Source: Afipia felis ATCC 53690 (GTDB lineage: Bacteria; Pseudomonadota; Alphaproteobacteria; Rhizobiales; Xanthobacteraceae). From it: a stretch of DNA of 64,000 nt. A program made the position numbers and the translations under genes. This document shows, one piece after another, positions 1 to 9,825 of the stretch; within the stretch, counting starts at the first letter, position 1; each line of letters begins with the position of its first letter. The stretch is from assembly GCF_000314735.2 (NCBI RefSeq), contig NZ_KB375270.1, forward strand, positions 496,001 through 560,000. The letters run 5' to 3'. Under the pieces are notes generated by a model, which worked only from the letters and a program-made list of their open reading frames with translations, ran no database searches and was not told where the DNA came from.

Positions 1-1064
1 TCGACCTGATGACGGCGCAAGGGCAGACCGTGCTGGTGTTCATTGGCATCACCGGCCTCGCAATTCCCGTGCTCGCGCTGATCATCGCGCCGCTTGCGAT
101 GCTCCTGGCGGTGACGCACACGCTCAATCGCCTGTCGACCGATTCCGAAGTCATCGTGATGAATGCTGCCGGTCTGTCGCCATGGCGGTTCCTGCGTCCG
201 TTCATGGTTTCGACGGTCGTCGTCGCGTGTCTGATTTCGTTCCTGGCGATCTTCCTCGCGCCGGAATGCCTGCGAGCGCTGCGGCGCTGGCACACCGAGA
301 TCGGCGCGGACGTGCTGGCGAATGTGCTGCAGCCGGGGCAATTCATCCGGCTCGATAAGCTGGTGCTGCGCGTGCAGGAGCGCCGGCCGGGCGGAGTGCT
401 GGTCGGCGTGTTCATCGACGATCAGCGCAATCCGGCCGAGCGCATCAATATCACGGCGCAAAACGGCGTCGTGCAGAAGACCGACAAAGGCTCGTTCCTG
501 GTGCTCAGCGACGGCAATCTGCAGCGCTACGAGGCGGACAAGAAAGATCCGCTGATCGTCGCCTTCAAAAGCTACGCTTTCGATATGTCGCAATTCTCCC
601 AAGCGCCGCAGACCTACAACTACAACGCCCGCGAACGATTTATCGGCGAGCTGATTTCGCCGCCCAAGAACGATCCCGTCGCGCAAAGCAACCTCGGCCA
701 GTTCCGCGCCGAGCTTCATGATCGCTTACTGGCAGGTCTTTATCCATTCGTGTTCGTCATTCTGGCGTTCGCATTTCTCGGCCCGCCACGGACCACGCGG
801 CAGGGGCGAAATTTTGCGATCTCCATGCTCGTGCTGCTTGTCCTTGTCGTACGTATCGGTGGGTATGCGTGTTCGACCATCGCCGTCTCACGCCCCGATG
901 CGATCATCTTCCAGTATGCGATGCTGGCGGCCGTCGCCGGGGTGAGCATCTGGATGATCCTGAAGGGCGTTGTGGTCGATCCGCCTGCGAATCTCACAGC
1001 TCAGATCGCACGGTTGCGGGAGCGCTTATCGTCGATACAGTTACCGTCGCTGCGGCGGCGCTAA
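1..1064 (+). CDS. lptF: LptF-family LPS export permease, 5'-truncated by window edge
   Basis: This is the C-terminal part, about 353 residues, of an inner-membrane permease of the LptF/LptG family. Such permeases work with LptB in the ABC transporter that extracts lipopolysaccharide from the inner membrane. The frame is open from the window edge (Asp-Leu precede the first visible Met at position 9), so the true start is outside. Visible are two N-terminal membrane segments with the family-like stretch TLNRLSTDSEVIVMNAAGLS, a periplasmic beta-rich domain (about residues 95-240), and three C-terminal membrane segments. LptF is preferred over LptG by general resemblance only. The gene converges with the sugar transferase gene with a 10-base gap. 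Confidence 0.85.
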   Translation, partial: DLMTAQGQTVLVFIGITGLAIPVLALIIAPLAMLLAVTHTLNRLSTDSEVIVMNAAGLSPWRFLRPFMVSTVVVACLISFLAIFLAPECLRALRRWHTEIGADVLANVLQPGQFIRLDKLVLRVQERRPGGVLVGVFIDDQRNPAERINITAQNGVVQKTDKGSFLVLSDGNLQRYEADKKDPLIVAFKSYAFDMSQFSQAPQTYNYNARERFIGELISPPKNDPVAQSNLGQFRAELHDRLLAGLYPFVFVILAFAFLGPPRTTRQGRNFAISMLVLLVLVVRIGGYACSTIAVSRPDAIIFQYAMLAAVAGVSIWMILKGVVVDPPANLTAQIARLRERLSSIQLPSLRRR

Positions 1065-1074
1065 GTTTGCGCAC

Positions 1075-2592
1075 TCAGTAGGCGTTCTCGCCCTTGACCA
1101 ACGCCCATGGCGTCTTCAGCAGAATGTACAGGTCGAACAGCGGCGACCAATTCTCGATGTAATAGAGATCGAACTCGACGCGCTTCTGGATTTTTTCCTC
1201 ATTGTCGATCTCGCCGCGCCAGCCGTTAATCTGCGCCCAGCCGGTGATGCCGGGTTTGACGCGATGGCGTGCGAAATAGCCGTCCACCGTTTCATCGAAC
1301 AAGCGGCTTTGCAGCTTGCCCTGCACCGCATGCGGGCGCGGGCCGACGATCGACAGGTTGCCCTTGAACACCACGTTGAAAAGCTGCGGCAGTTCGTCGA
1401 GGCTGGTCTTGCGGATGATGCGGCCGACGCGCGTCACCCGCGGATCGTTCTTGGTTACGACCTTGGCCGCGAGCGGATCGGCCTGGTGGTGGTAGAGCGA
1501 ACGGAATTTGAAGACCTCGATACGCTCGTTGTTGAATCCGAAGCGCTTCTGGCGGAATAGCACGGGGCCGGGACTGTCGAGCTTGATTGCAAGCGCGACC
1601 AGCGCCATCACCGGCGCGAGCAGCAACAGAAGAATGGCGCCGACGAAGCGGTCGAACACCCACTTCATCACCATGTCCCAGTCGGTGATCGGCTGTTCGA
1701 ACATGCCGAGTGTCGGCACCGAGCCGATGTAGGAATAGGAGCGCGGCCGGAAGCGCAGTCGGTTGGTGTGGGCGGACAGGCGGATGTCCACCGGCAGCAC
1801 CCATAATTTCTTCAGCATGCCGAGAATGCGGCTTTCGGCCGAGATCGGCAGCGCGAACAGCACGAGGTCCACGCGGGTGCGGCGGGCAAATTCGAGAATG
1901 TCTGTGACCTTGCCGAGCTTCGGAAGGCCGGCGCAGGTGTCGAGAGCGCGCGCGTCGTTGCGATCGTCAAACACGCCGAGCAGCTTGAGGTCGGAATCTT
2001 CCTGCTGGCGTAGCGCCTGGATCAGGTGTTCGCCGTTCTTGTCGGAGCCGACGATAATGGTGCGCCGGCCGAGCCTGCCTTCGCGCGCCCACCGCCGCAC
2101 CATCGAGCGCAGCATCATGCGCCCAATGCTGAGTACGATGAAGCCGAAGACGTAGAACATCACCAGCCAGGCGCGAGATACCGTGTCACCGAACTTGGCG
2201 AAGAACGACACGCCGATGAACAGCAGAAACACGAAACTCCATGACGACATCAGGCGCATGAACTGGCGGAGCTGTCCGCGGTAGATTTCTAAGTCGTAGA
2301 GTTCGGCGGCCTGAAAGCTGATGATGGCTACAAATGCCATCGCAAGAACGGCCCAGATCGGCATCCAGGAAAAGCCGTCGATCGGCACGACATAGCCGAG
2401 ATAGGAGACGATGCCGACGATGCTGAGGCAGACGAAATCGGCGACGCGAACCACGCCATTGATGACGATGCTGGAGTAGGCGGAATGAACTTTCTCGTTG
2501 GCGACAGCCAGCGCTGCGGGTGAAAGTCTGCGGCGGCGCTCGAACGGATAGGCGCGGCCCGCCATCGCGGGCGCAACACTCGTCGCGGTCAT
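1075..2592 (-). CDS. Undecaprenyl-phosphate sugar phosphotransferase (WcaJ/ExoY type)
   Basis: This is a polyisoprenyl-phosphate hexose-1-phosphate transferase that starts exopolysaccharide repeat-unit synthesis by moving a sugar phosphate from a nucleotide sugar to undecaprenyl phosphate. It has a cluster of N-terminal membrane helices, a Rossmann-like central domain ([16 protein letters not shown]) and, from about residue 310, the bacterial sugar transferase domain with KFRSLY, the catalytic Asp-Glu of [17 protein letters not shown] and [10 protein letters not shown]. The ATG at 2592 has AAAGG five bases upstream. A GTG at 2625 would add 11 residues and is the alternative start. With 505 residues it is a full-length long-form enzyme. 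A GT4 glycosyltransferase gene lies upstream on the same strand. The exact sugar cannot be read from the sequence. Confidence 0.9.
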   Translation of the reverse strand: MTATSVAPAMAGRAYPFERRRRLSPAALAVANEKVHSAYSSIVINGVVRVADFVCLSIVGIVSYLGYVVPIDGFSWMPIWAVLAMAFVAIISFQAAELYDLEIYRGQLRQFMRLMSSWSFVFLLFIGVSFFAKFGDTVSRAWLVMFYVFGFIVLSIGRMMLRSMVRRWAREGRLGRRTIIVGSDKNGEHLIQALRQQEDSDLKLLGVFDDRNDARALDTCAGLPKLGKVTDILEFARRTRVDLVLFALPISAESRILGMLKKLWVLPVDIRLSAHTNRLRFRPRSYSYIGSVPTLGMFEQPITDWDMVMKWVFDRFVGAILLLLLAPVMALVALAIKLDSPGPVLFRQKRFGFNNERIEVFKFRSLYHHQADPLAAKVVTKNDPRVTRVGRIIRKTSLDELPQLFNVVFKGNLSIVGPRPHAVQGKLQSRLFDETVDGYFARHRVKPGITGWAQINGWRGEIDNEEKIQKRVEFDLYYIENWSPLFDLYILLKTPWALVKGENAY

Positions 2593-2709
2593 CTCCGCCT
2601 TTGCTTGAACGTCGCTCGTTTCCACGCCTGAAATCCGCTTTTTCGCGCGTCGCGCGATTGCCGACCGGATACCGAAGAATTCAGAAGAAACCGTTATTCC
2701 AATTGGATA

Positions 2710-3840
2710 CTAACGAAGGTTGAAGGTATCTCGATAGGCATCGAGCACGCCGTCGACCATCGCTTTCTGCGAGAAGTTAACGAAGATGCGTTCGCGCAGC
2801 GCCTTGGCGCGCTCGCGAGCGGCATCGGGGTTGTCGAGAGCGGCCTTGATAGCGGTGGCCATAGCGTCAGCGTTGTCCGCTACGAACAGCGCATCACCGA
2901 AGGGGCCGAGAATTTCCGGAATGCCGCCGACATAGGCTGCGAGCAGCGGGACGCCCGCAGCGGCCGCCTCGATCACGACATAGGGCATTGAGTCCCCGCG
3001 CGACGGCACGATCAGCAGTTTACCTTTCGAGAAGCCGAAGCGCGCCTTTACGTGACCGATGAAACGCACCGCCTCGCCGAGTTTGTGACGCGCGACGAGA
3101 GCTTTCAGATTGGCTGTTTCTTCACCATCTCCCGCAAGCGTCAGCGTCACGGGTCTGCCGCCGGCGCGTAGCTGCGCTACGGCCTCGATCAAAAGATCGG
3201 CGCCTTTGATGTGGCGGAATTCGCCGACATAGACGAGATCGGTCGCATCCTCGGCGAGCGGTATAGGATCGAATTCATTGGCGCCGACGCCATTGAACAC
3301 GCAGCGCACGAGGCCGGCAGGCTTGCCGACGACGCGCTCATAGGTGTCGCGCGCGAACCCGCTTTCGAACAGGAACAGATCTGTGCGGTTCATCAGAGCG
3401 CGCTCGAGTCGCGTGTAGAACGCGCCTTTCAGCGTTTCCGGCCGGTAGTGCAATGACCCACCATGCGGGGTGTAGATGCGGATGGTGTTTTCAGATGGGC
3501 CTTTGAGTCGGACGAAAGCGCCGGCCTTTGCGCCGTGACCGTGCAGCACGTCGAGCTTGAGCATGCGCGCAAGCTGCAGGAACCGCATCGCTGTGATGGG
3601 GTCAGTCGGGTGCGGTTCGCGGCGGATGGCCAGGCGATAGATACCGAGCTTCATCTTCGGCGCGATGGTTTTCAGTGCCGTATCGGCGCGTTCGCCCCCG
3701 GTCAGGCTATCGGCCAGAATGCCGACCTCATGGCCGCGCTCGGCCTGTCCTTCGGCGAGATCGAGAATATGGCGGATGATCCCGCCAACGGGAGCGCGGA
3801 CGGCATGCAGGACACGGAGAGGGCGGTCAGGGAAGGGCAT
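2710..3840 (-). CDS. Glycosyltransferase family 4 protein
   Basis: This is a cytoplasmic retaining GT-B glycosyltransferase, probably extending the lipid-linked exopolysaccharide repeat unit. The N-terminal acceptor domain contains the Gly-rich start RAPVGGIIRHILDLAEG. The C-terminal nucleotide-sugar domain contains VYVGEFRHIKGADLLIEA and LTLAGDGEE, and a GT4 E-x7-E-like region around IEAAAAGVPLLAAYVGGIPE. At 376 residues it is of normal family length. It is probably co-transcribed with the downstream sugar transferase gene and diverges from the Wzz/Wzc-like gene across a 119-base intergenic region, which should hold both promoters. Donor and acceptor are unknown. Confidence 0.9.
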   Translation of the reverse strand: MPFPDRPLRVLHAVRAPVGGIIRHILDLAEGQAERGHEVGILADSLTGGERADTALKTIAPKMKLGIYRLAIRREPHPTDPITAMRFLQLARMLKLDVLHGHGAKAGAFVRLKGPSENTIRIYTPHGGSLHYRPETLKGAFYTRLERALMNRTDLFLFESGFARDTYERVVGKPAGLVRCVFNGVGANEFDPIPLAEDATDLVYVGEFRHIKGADLLIEAVAQLRAGGRPVTLTLAGDGEETANLKALVARHKLGEAVRFIGHVKARFGFSKGKLLIVPSRGDSMPYVVIEAAAAGVPLLAAYVGGIPEILGPFGDALFVADNADAMATAIKAALDNPDAARERAKALRERIFVNFSQKAMVDGVLDAYRDTFNLR

Positions 3841-3959
3841 GCGTTTTGCTTAGCGCTTCCGCGTTTAAAAAGCATGACGTGCGCATCGTTAACCGCACAG
3901 CAACCTTAATGGATTGTAATCGCGTTGTATTAGTTGTGTGAGCGTAGCGGGAGCTGTCG

Positions 3960-6074
3960 ATGCGTGTGGCGTATTTGCGTGACCGGCTGAAAGACGCCGC
4001 AAGCGCTTTTTGGCGGTTCATGGCTCCCGCGACCGCCCCTGCCGCGAAGCCGGTGCCGAAGACAGGCCTCGGCGATCTCGACCTGCGGATCATCTGGCAG
4101 GCGCTTGTCGACAGGCGCAAATGGGTGCTGGTGCCGACGGCCGTCGTGTTCGTGCTGTCGATGGTCGCTGTCAACATGATAACCCCGCGCTACAAGTCCG
4201 AAGCGCGCATCCTGATCGACGGTCGCGAAAACATCTTCCTGCGCCCGAACGGCGAGCGCAACGAAGCGAGCGGCGCGCTCGACGATGCGGCGGTGACGAG
4301 CCAGGTGCAGCTGCTGCTCTCGCGCGACCTCGCCCTCGACGTCATCAGGAAGAACCATCTCGACAAGCTGCCGGAATTCGATCCGGTGTTGAACGGCATT
4401 TCGCCGCTGAAATCTCTGCTGATGCTGGTCGGCATCGGCCGCGATCCGCTCCGCTCGACGCCGGAAGAGCGGGTACTGAACGCTTATTACGCGCGGCTGA
4501 CCGCTTATGCGGTCGACAAGTCGCGCGTCATGGTCATCGAATTCCAGTCGAACGATCCGAAGCTTGCCGCGAAGGTCGCGAACTCGATTGCCGATGGATA
4601 TCTGGTAATGCAGCAGGCCGGACGGCAGGAGCAGGCCAAGGCGGCCGGGCAATGGCTGTCCGTCGAGATCGACGGTCTCCGCAAGAAGGTCGCCGAAGCC
4701 GAGGATCGCGTCGAAGCGTTCCGCTCTAAATCCAATTTGTTCATCGGCACCAACAACACCACGCTCTCCAACCAGCAGCTCGGCGAGCTGAACACGCAGC
4801 TCAACAATGCGCGTGCGCAGAAGGCGGACGCGGAAGCGCGCGCCCGTGCGATCCGCGACATGCTGAACAGCGGCCGGCCGATCGAGGCGTCCGAGGTCTT
4901 GAATTCCGATCTGGTGCGCCGGCTCAGCGAACAGCGCGTCACGCTGCGTGCGCAACTCGCCGAACAATCGTCCACGTTGCTCGATCGCCATCCCCGCATC
5001 AAGGAATTGAAGGCGCAGATCGCCGATCTCGACCGGCAGATTCGCGAGGAGGCGGGCAAACTGTCCCGCGCGTTCGAGAACGATGCGCGGATCGCGGGCG
5101 TGCGGATGGACAGCCTGAATACAAGCCTCGATCAGTTGAAGGCGCATGCGACCTCCAGCAACGGCGAGGAGGTGCAGTTGCGGGCGCTGGAGCGCGAGGC
5201 TAAGGCGCAGCGCGACCTGCTGGAAGCCTATCTCGCGAAGTATCGCGAAGCGACGACGCGCGAGACCATCGATACCGCGCCTGCGGACGGTCGCATCATT
5301 TCCCGCGCCATCGTTTCCAACACGCCGGCCTATCCGAAGAAGCTGCCGATTGTGCTGATCGCGACTCTGATGACGATGATGCTCACCAGTGGCTATATCG
5401 CGACTGCGGAGCTTCTGAAAATGACGGCGCCCTGGGGTCCCTCGAACGATGACCTGTTCGTGCCGGACCCGTTCGGCGGTCCGCAACCCAAGCTATCGGT
5501 GCAGATGCAGATCGAGCGGCTTGCGGACTCGCTGCGCGCAAGTGGCGAGCGGTCGCGCAAGATCACTTTGATCGGTGCGGGCGCGGCGGAAGATGTTTCG
5601 AATACGGCGCTGGCGCTGGCGCGCCAACTGGCACGCAATTCAAAGGCTCTCTTGATCGGTCTGTCGCCAGCGTCCGGGGACGCGGCGCAGACACCGGGCC
5701 TCAGCGATCTCGGCCGAGGCGTCGCCTCGTTCGGGCAGATCATCAATCGCGATACGCGTTCGTCGCTGCATATGATCGGTGCGGGCATCCAGCCGGATCG
5801 CGCGCTGCTGACATCCCCGCGCGTCGTCATGGCGCTCGATGCGCTGATGCAGACATATGATCACGTCGTACTCGATGCCGGCACAGCGATCGATCTTCCG
5901 CCGTCGCTGATCGCGTCGCAGGCTCACGCGGTGATCCTGCCGGCTCCCGGAATCTCGGATGCCGCGAAGGCGACCATGCGCGCGCAGTTGCTGGCGTCGG
6001 GTTTCGTCGCAGTGAGCATTCTCAACCGCACGACATTGGACGAAGCCGCGCCGGAAGAGGTCGTAGCGGCCTGA
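3960..6074 (+). CDS. Wzz/Wzc-like exopolysaccharide chain-length protein with degenerate ATPase part
   Basis: This is a polysaccharide co-polymerase of the GumC/Wzc kind, which sets chain length and couples to export in the inner membrane. One membrane segment lies near residues 57-76, followed by the Wzz domain (ITPRYKSEARILIDGR). A long periplasmic coiled coil covers about residues 220-420, and a second membrane segment lies near 462-482. The C-terminal cytoplasmic part resembles a BY-kinase ATPase, but where the Walker A loop should be, residues 539-549 read GAGAAEDVSNT with no GKS/T. The Walker B-like strand reads HVVLDAG. No tyrosine-rich tail is seen. Polymer binding and length control are therefore plausible, but kinase activity is not. 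It converges with the acetyltransferase gene with 25 bases between stops. Confidence 0.88.
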   Translation: MRVAYLRDRLKDAASAFWRFMAPATAPAAKPVPKTGLGDLDLRIIWQALVDRRKWVLVPTAVVFVLSMVAVNMITPRYKSEARILIDGRENIFLRPNGERNEASGALDDAAVTSQVQLLLSRDLALDVIRKNHLDKLPEFDPVLNGISPLKSLLMLVGIGRDPLRSTPEERVLNAYYARLTAYAVDKSRVMVIEFQSNDPKLAAKVANSIADGYLVMQQAGRQEQAKAAGQWLSVEIDGLRKKVAEAEDRVEAFRSKSNLFIGTNNTTLSNQQLGELNTQLNNARAQKADAEARARAIRDMLNSGRPIEASEVLNSDLVRRLSEQRVTLRAQLAEQSSTLLDRHPRIKELKAQIADLDRQIREEAGKLSRAFENDARIAGVRMDSLNTSLDQLKAHATSSNGEEVQLRALEREAKAQRDLLEAYLAKYREATTRETIDTAPADGRIISRAIVSNTPAYPKKLPIVLIATLMTMMLTSGYIATAELLKMTAPWGPSNDDLFVPDPFGGPQPKLSVQMQIERLADSLRASGERSRKITLIGAGAAEDVSNTALALARQLARNSKALLIGLSPASGDAAQTPGLSDLGRGVASFGQIINRDTRSSLHMIGAGIQPDRALLTSPRVVMALDALMQTYDHVVLDAGTAIDLPPSLIASQAHAVILPAPGISDAAKATMRAQLLASGFVAVSILNRTTLDEAAPEEVVAA

Positions 6075-6099
6075 AGTGGGAAGCAGGGTGGGTTTTGGT

Positions 6100-7293
6100 T
6101 TAGCGGTGCAGGGCCGCGCGCAGCCGGTGGGCCATCGCCACCAAAGTCGGATTTTGCTTCACCATCCGCTTGGCATGATTGAGCGACGACATGCCAAGCG
6201 CCGCCAGTCGCCCATAGGCGCTGAGCGGAATGAAGCTATCGAAGATCGGCTCGTCGTCCTTGCAGAACTGCAGCTTGTACTCATCCGAGCCGATGCCGAG
6301 ATCGAAGGCGTGATAGCCAAGTTCGGCATGGCGATCGATCATGTTGCGCAACAGAACCACGCCGGGGCTATGCTTGGCGCTTTCGGACATGGTGTAGGTG
6401 TTGAACATCATCGACAGGCGTTCGCCGTCGGCAACGCCGGCGAACATCGCGATGATCTCGTCGTCGCACTCGATCGCGTGAATCACGATGGCACGTTCGC
6501 TGACGGCGACCTTGGCCATGCAGGCCTCGCGAATGAAGGCTTCGATGCCGGGATCGGCGAACACGTTCGGCAGGTTCTGCGCCGCCATGCGCAGCGGTTT
6601 GATGGTGAAGAATGCATCGAGAATCCGCGTGATGTCCTCATCGGTGAGGACCGGGAAAAAACGATAACCGGCCAGCGCGCCCAGTTTCTTTTCCTTGGCC
6701 CGGATGCGGCGGCGGAAACCGGTGCTGATGATTTCTTCCGGACTCGCACCCGGCTGCATGCGCAGCAGCGGACAACCGTTCGCTGAGGGCTGGTGCGCAA
6801 GCTGCGCCAGTGGATTGAGGATGCCGTGCCACGCCAGTGGCTGCTGCGACAGTGCCATCATGTCGATTTGGTCGCGATGGGCTGCAATTGCGGCGAGGAT
6901 GATGTCGAGATCGGCTTTGCTGGCGGAGGCTGCAAAGTCGCGCTGCCACAGGCCCATGTTGAATGTCGTATGCTTGCCGCCGAGGAAGCGCGCGGTACGC
7001 ACGCCGTTTTCCCGGACCGATCCGAGCGGAAGCAGCATCAGGGGGCGGCGCTCGCGGTCGAAGGCGACGACGATGAGCGGCTTGGTGTTCAGAAGCGTGC
7101 CGGCATGGGTTTGCCAGGCGTTGAGGAAATCGAAACGCTGAAACGCCGTTTGGAGATAATCGGGCGTCTCCATTCCGCGCCAGATGGTCTCAGCCTCCGC
7201 CATGCTGCCATAGATAGCGACATGAGCGATGGCGCTGACGGCACCAATGCGCACATAGGCGGATTGGTTCTCGTGCTCAGCGACCGTGGCCAT
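6100..7293 (-). CDS. CelD/BcsL-type GNAT acetyltransferase family protein
   Basis: This is a 397-residue protein of the Acetyltransf_6 type, often found in exopolysaccharide and cellulose loci, where it is thought to acylate sugar or precursor molecules. The N-terminal half is a degenerate GNAT fold. The C-terminal half carries the better conserved acetyltransferase core with a long central helix (SPGVVLLRNMIDRHAELGYH) followed by the typical strand YHAFDLGIGSDEYKLQF. The ATG at 7293 is chosen because AAGG lies just upstream. The frame stays open further upstream, but that part has no family-like sequence. Its place beside the sugar transferase, GT4 and Wzz genes supports an exopolysaccharide role. 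The substrate is unknown. Confidence 0.82.
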   Translation of the reverse strand: MATVAEHENQSAYVRIGAVSAIAHVAIYGSMAEAETIWRGMETPDYLQTAFQRFDFLNAWQTHAGTLLNTKPLIVVAFDRERRPLMLLPLGSVRENGVRTARFLGGKHTTFNMGLWQRDFAASASKADLDIILAAIAAHRDQIDMMALSQQPLAWHGILNPLAQLAHQPSANGCPLLRMQPGASPEEIISTGFRRRIRAKEKKLGALAGYRFFPVLTDEDITRILDAFFTIKPLRMAAQNLPNVFADPGIEAFIREACMAKVAVSERAIVIHAIECDDEIIAMFAGVADGERLSMMFNTYTMSESAKHSPGVVLLRNMIDRHAELGYHAFDLGIGSDEYKLQFCKDDEPIFDSFIPLSAYGRLAALGMSSLNHAKRMVKQNPTLVAMAHRLRAALHR

Positions 7294-7427
7294 TGCAAAC
7301 CTTGTTTCAGGGCGGATCGAGCAGGGGACGAAAATGCGCCCCTGATCGGCCGACCTTTTCAAACAAACGTCAACAAACGGTAATGACGGGCAGCCGGGAA
7401 CCGGCGGAAGGTTTCGGGCCGTGAGCC

Positions 7428-7643
7428 TCAGGTGGTAGGTATATCCGGGCGCGCCATCCATGAAATCAATGGCATGGCGGGCAGAACCCAGCCCAGGCCC
7501 GCAACCACATAGAAAATGCCTTGCGCGAGCCGGGAGGCGGCCAGCCACGGCGTCTGCGCGATCGCCATGCCGAGCAGCGACCACACCACGACGAGAACGA
7601 GCAGGCCTATGGTTCCGATGAATTTGCGTGTTCTGATCTTCAT
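7428..7643 (-). CDS. DUF2842 small membrane protein
   Basis: This 71-residue protein has two hydrophobic helices (about residues 9-28 and 39-62) and a short basic N-terminus, matching the small alphaproteobacterial DUF2842 family of unknown function. The start MKIRTRKF is chosen because family members are about 70 residues and begin like this; the longer open frame would run into the upstream region of the heme A synthase gene. It diverges from ctaA with 104 bases between starts. It could be co-regulated with ctaA, but nothing in the sequence shows a functional link. Confidence 0.75.
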   Translation of the reverse strand: MKIRTRKFIGTIGLLVLVVVWSLLGMAIAQTPWLAASRLAQGIFYVVAGLGWVLPAMPLISWMARPDIPTT

Positions 7644-7747
7644 GGCGAAATAGAGAGCCTGTGTGGAGAGCCTTGCGCCGAAAGGCGGGGGGACTATAAG
7701 GGCCGCGTCCGGCCGATCAAGCCTTCCCCTGCGGACCCCGTATCTCC

Positions 7748-8842
7748 ATGACCCACACACGCGATGAAACCCGTTCCGCCTCGACGCCGTCGCGGCGTCC
7801 GATCCGCATCTGGCTCGGAGTTGTTGCCGCGATGATTGTCTGTACGCTCCTCGTGGGCGGAGCGACGCGGCTCACCGAATCCGGCCTGTCGATCACGGAG
7901 TGGAAGCCGGTTTCGGGCATGTTGCCGCCGCTGAGCGCGCAGGCGTGGGACCAGGAATTCGACGCCTACAAGAAGATTCCGCAATATCGCGAGATGAATG
8001 CGGGCATGAGCCTGTCCGAATTCAAGACGATCTTCTGGTGGGAGTGGGCGCATCGGCTGCTTGCGCGCAGCATCGGCGCGGTGTTCCTGCTGCCGTTTTT
8101 GTATTTCCTGATGCGCGGCGGGCTCGGTAGCGCCTTGAAGCGGCGGCTGTGGGTTCTGTTCGCGCTCGGCGGACTGCAGGGCGCTGTCGGCTGGTGGATG
8201 GTGAAGTCGGGGCTGACGGCGCGCGTCTCCGTCTCGCAATACCGGCTTGCGATTCACTTCCTGCTTGCGTTGCTGATCTTCTCCGCAATCGTCTGGACCA
8301 TGCGCGGCCTTACGCCGCGCGTCACGAAGGCCATCGCCAGCGCCAGAGCGGTGCTGACCAGCAAGATTCTGCTCGGGCTTGTGTTCCTTCAGCTGTATTT
8401 CGGCGCGCTGGTCGCGGGCCTTCGCGCAGGGAAAATCTACAACACATGGCCTGACATCGACGGCGGGTTCATTCCGCCGCTCGATCAATTGTTCTTCGAG
8501 CAGCCATGGTGGCGCAATTTCTTCGACAGCACGCTGACGGTTCAGTTTACCCACCGGATGATCGCCTACACGCTGTTCGCGGTGGCGCTGTTGCATCTCA
8601 TCGATGTGATCCGCAGCAAAGCGGCCCCTGCGGTCATCAATGGTGCCGCATGGCTGATGGCGGCGATGAGCCTTCAGCTTGTGATCGGCATTTTCACGTT
8701 GCTGCATCAGGTCCCGATCTCGCTCGGCCTGTTGCATCAGGCGACCGCGATCGTGGTGCTGACATTCACGCTATTGCAGGCCTATCGCCTTCATCATGCG
8801 GAAAGTGCGACGGAGCAGGGGCTCGTGCCCGCGCTGCAATAG
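7748..8842 (+). CDS. ctaA: Heme A synthase (COX15/CtaA)
   Basis: This inner-membrane enzyme oxidises the C8 methyl of heme O to the formyl group of heme A, the cofactor of aa3-type cytochrome oxidase. The 364-residue protein has about eight membrane helices. Conserved motifs include [15 protein letters not shown] after helix 1 (residues 40-54), [12 protein letters not shown] near residue 98, and the C-terminal heme-site motifs FTHRMIAY and LHQATAI that supply histidine ligands. It lacks the paired extracellular cysteines of the Bacillus type, as expected for the alphaproteobacterial/mitochondrial COX15 type. It is followed by the iron permease gene, and the two may share a transcript. Cytochrome oxidase genes are not in this window. 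Confidence 0.95.
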   Translation: MTHTRDETRSASTPSRRPIRIWLGVVAAMIVCTLLVGGATRLTESGLSITEWKPVSGMLPPLSAQAWDQEFDAYKKIPQYREMNAGMSLSEFKTIFWWEWAHRLLARSIGAVFLLPFLYFLMRGGLGSALKRRLWVLFALGGLQGAVGWWMVKSGLTARVSVSQYRLAIHFLLALLIFSAIVWTMRGLTPRVTKAIASARAVLTSKILLGLVFLQLYFGALVAGLRAGKIYNTWPDIDGGFIPPLDQLFFEQPWWRNFFDSTLTVQFTHRMIAYTLFAVALLHLIDVIRSKAAPAVINGAAWLMAAMSLQLVIGIFTLLHQVPISLGLLHQATAIVVLTFTLLQAYRLHHAESATEQGLVPALQ

Positions 8843-8949
8843 TTCTCGACGAATTCTAAAGCGGCGGCTTCTCGCAGCCGGACGTCGTCGCCTTTACATT
8901 CGAAGATGCGCGCGCAAAACGATTCGGGCGCTTGCGGAGTCCATTTTCG

Positions 8950-9756
8950 ATGTCGAACGCATTCATCCAGGCTGCCGTCATTCTGCTGCGCGAGGGCCTT
9001 GAGGCCATGCTCCTGATCGCGGCGCTTGCGGCGTACCTGCACAAGTTGGATGGCGGGCATCGTGTCGGGGCGCTCTATCGCGGCGCGTTCGCAGCGGTCG
9101 GCGCGAGTCTGATCGCGGCATGGTTGTTTGCCGCGCTCAATTCCGGCGAGCACAGCGACCTGATCGAGGGGATCGTCATTCTCGTCGCTGCGGTGTTGAT
9201 GCTCTATGTGAGCGGCTGGCTGCTGAACAAGCAGGATCCCAAGGACTGGAGGCTATACCTCGCCGAAAAGACCAGCCACGCGCTTTCACGCGATACCGGC
9301 TGGGCAGTGGGATTGCTGGCGTTCCTTGCGGTATTTCGCGAGGGCGCGGAAACGGTTCTGTTCATCACCGCGCTCGCTGCGACCGAGGGCGGCTGGAACG
9401 CGGGGCTGTTCGGCGGGCTTGCAGCCGCGGCGCTGGCGCTCGTCGTGCTGTTCTACTTCATCAATCTGGTGGCGCAGCGGATTCCCATGCGCCCGCTGTT
9501 CATCGTCACCTCGGCGTTCCTGTTCCTGATGGGCATCAAATTCATCGGCGAGGCGATGCAGGAATTCCAGGAGCAGGCCATCGTGCCGTTCACGCCGCTC
9601 CATAGTTTTGGCTGGATTGAAACCATCGGCCTCAATCCGACGCTTGAGGCGGTCTCGGCGCAGTTGCTGGTGATCCTGTTCGCGGTGGCGAGTTTTGCGG
9701 TCGTCCAGCGCAACAATCGTCTCGTTCGCCGCGACAAGGCCGCCGGCGCGACATAG
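8950..9756 (+). CDS. FTR1-family iron permease (EfeU-like)
   Basis: This is a 268-residue inner-membrane permease of the FTR1/EfeU family, which imports ferric iron, often produced by an oxidase partner, across the membrane. It has about seven hydrophobic segments and both REXXE motifs typical of the family: REGLE at residues 14-18 and REGAE at 130-134. The ATG at 8950 with GGAG upstream is preferred to a TTG at 8932. No efeO or efeB partner lies next to it. The nearest possible oxidase, the multicopper-oxidase-like protein at 21322-22647, is far away and lacks copper ligands. A bidirectional terminator follows. Confidence 0.88.
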   Translation: MSNAFIQAAVILLREGLEAMLLIAALAAYLHKLDGGHRVGALYRGAFAAVGASLIAAWLFAALNSGEHSDLIEGIVILVAAVLMLYVSGWLLNKQDPKDWRLYLAEKTSHALSRDTGWAVGLLAFLAVFREGAETVLFITALAATEGGWNAGLFGGLAAAALALVVLFYFINLVAQRIPMRPLFIVTSAFLFLMGIKFIGEAMQEFQEQAIVPFTPLHSFGWIETIGLNPTLEAVSAQLLVILFAVASFAVVQRNNRLVRRDKAAGAT

Positions 9757-9775
9757 TTGAATTTCAATGCGCAAA

Positions 9776-9808
9776 AAGAAAGCGGCGCCATAACCGGCGC
9801 CGCTTTTT
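9776..9808. terminator. Bidirectional rho-independent terminator
   Basis: A 9-bp perfect GC-rich stem (9781-9789 with 9796-9804, loop ATAACC) is flanked by an A-run on the left and a T-run on the right. It can therefore end transcription of the iron permease gene on the plus strand and of metY on the minus strand. Confidence 0.85.
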
Positions 9809-9825
9809 GTCGTGTGGGATGATCC

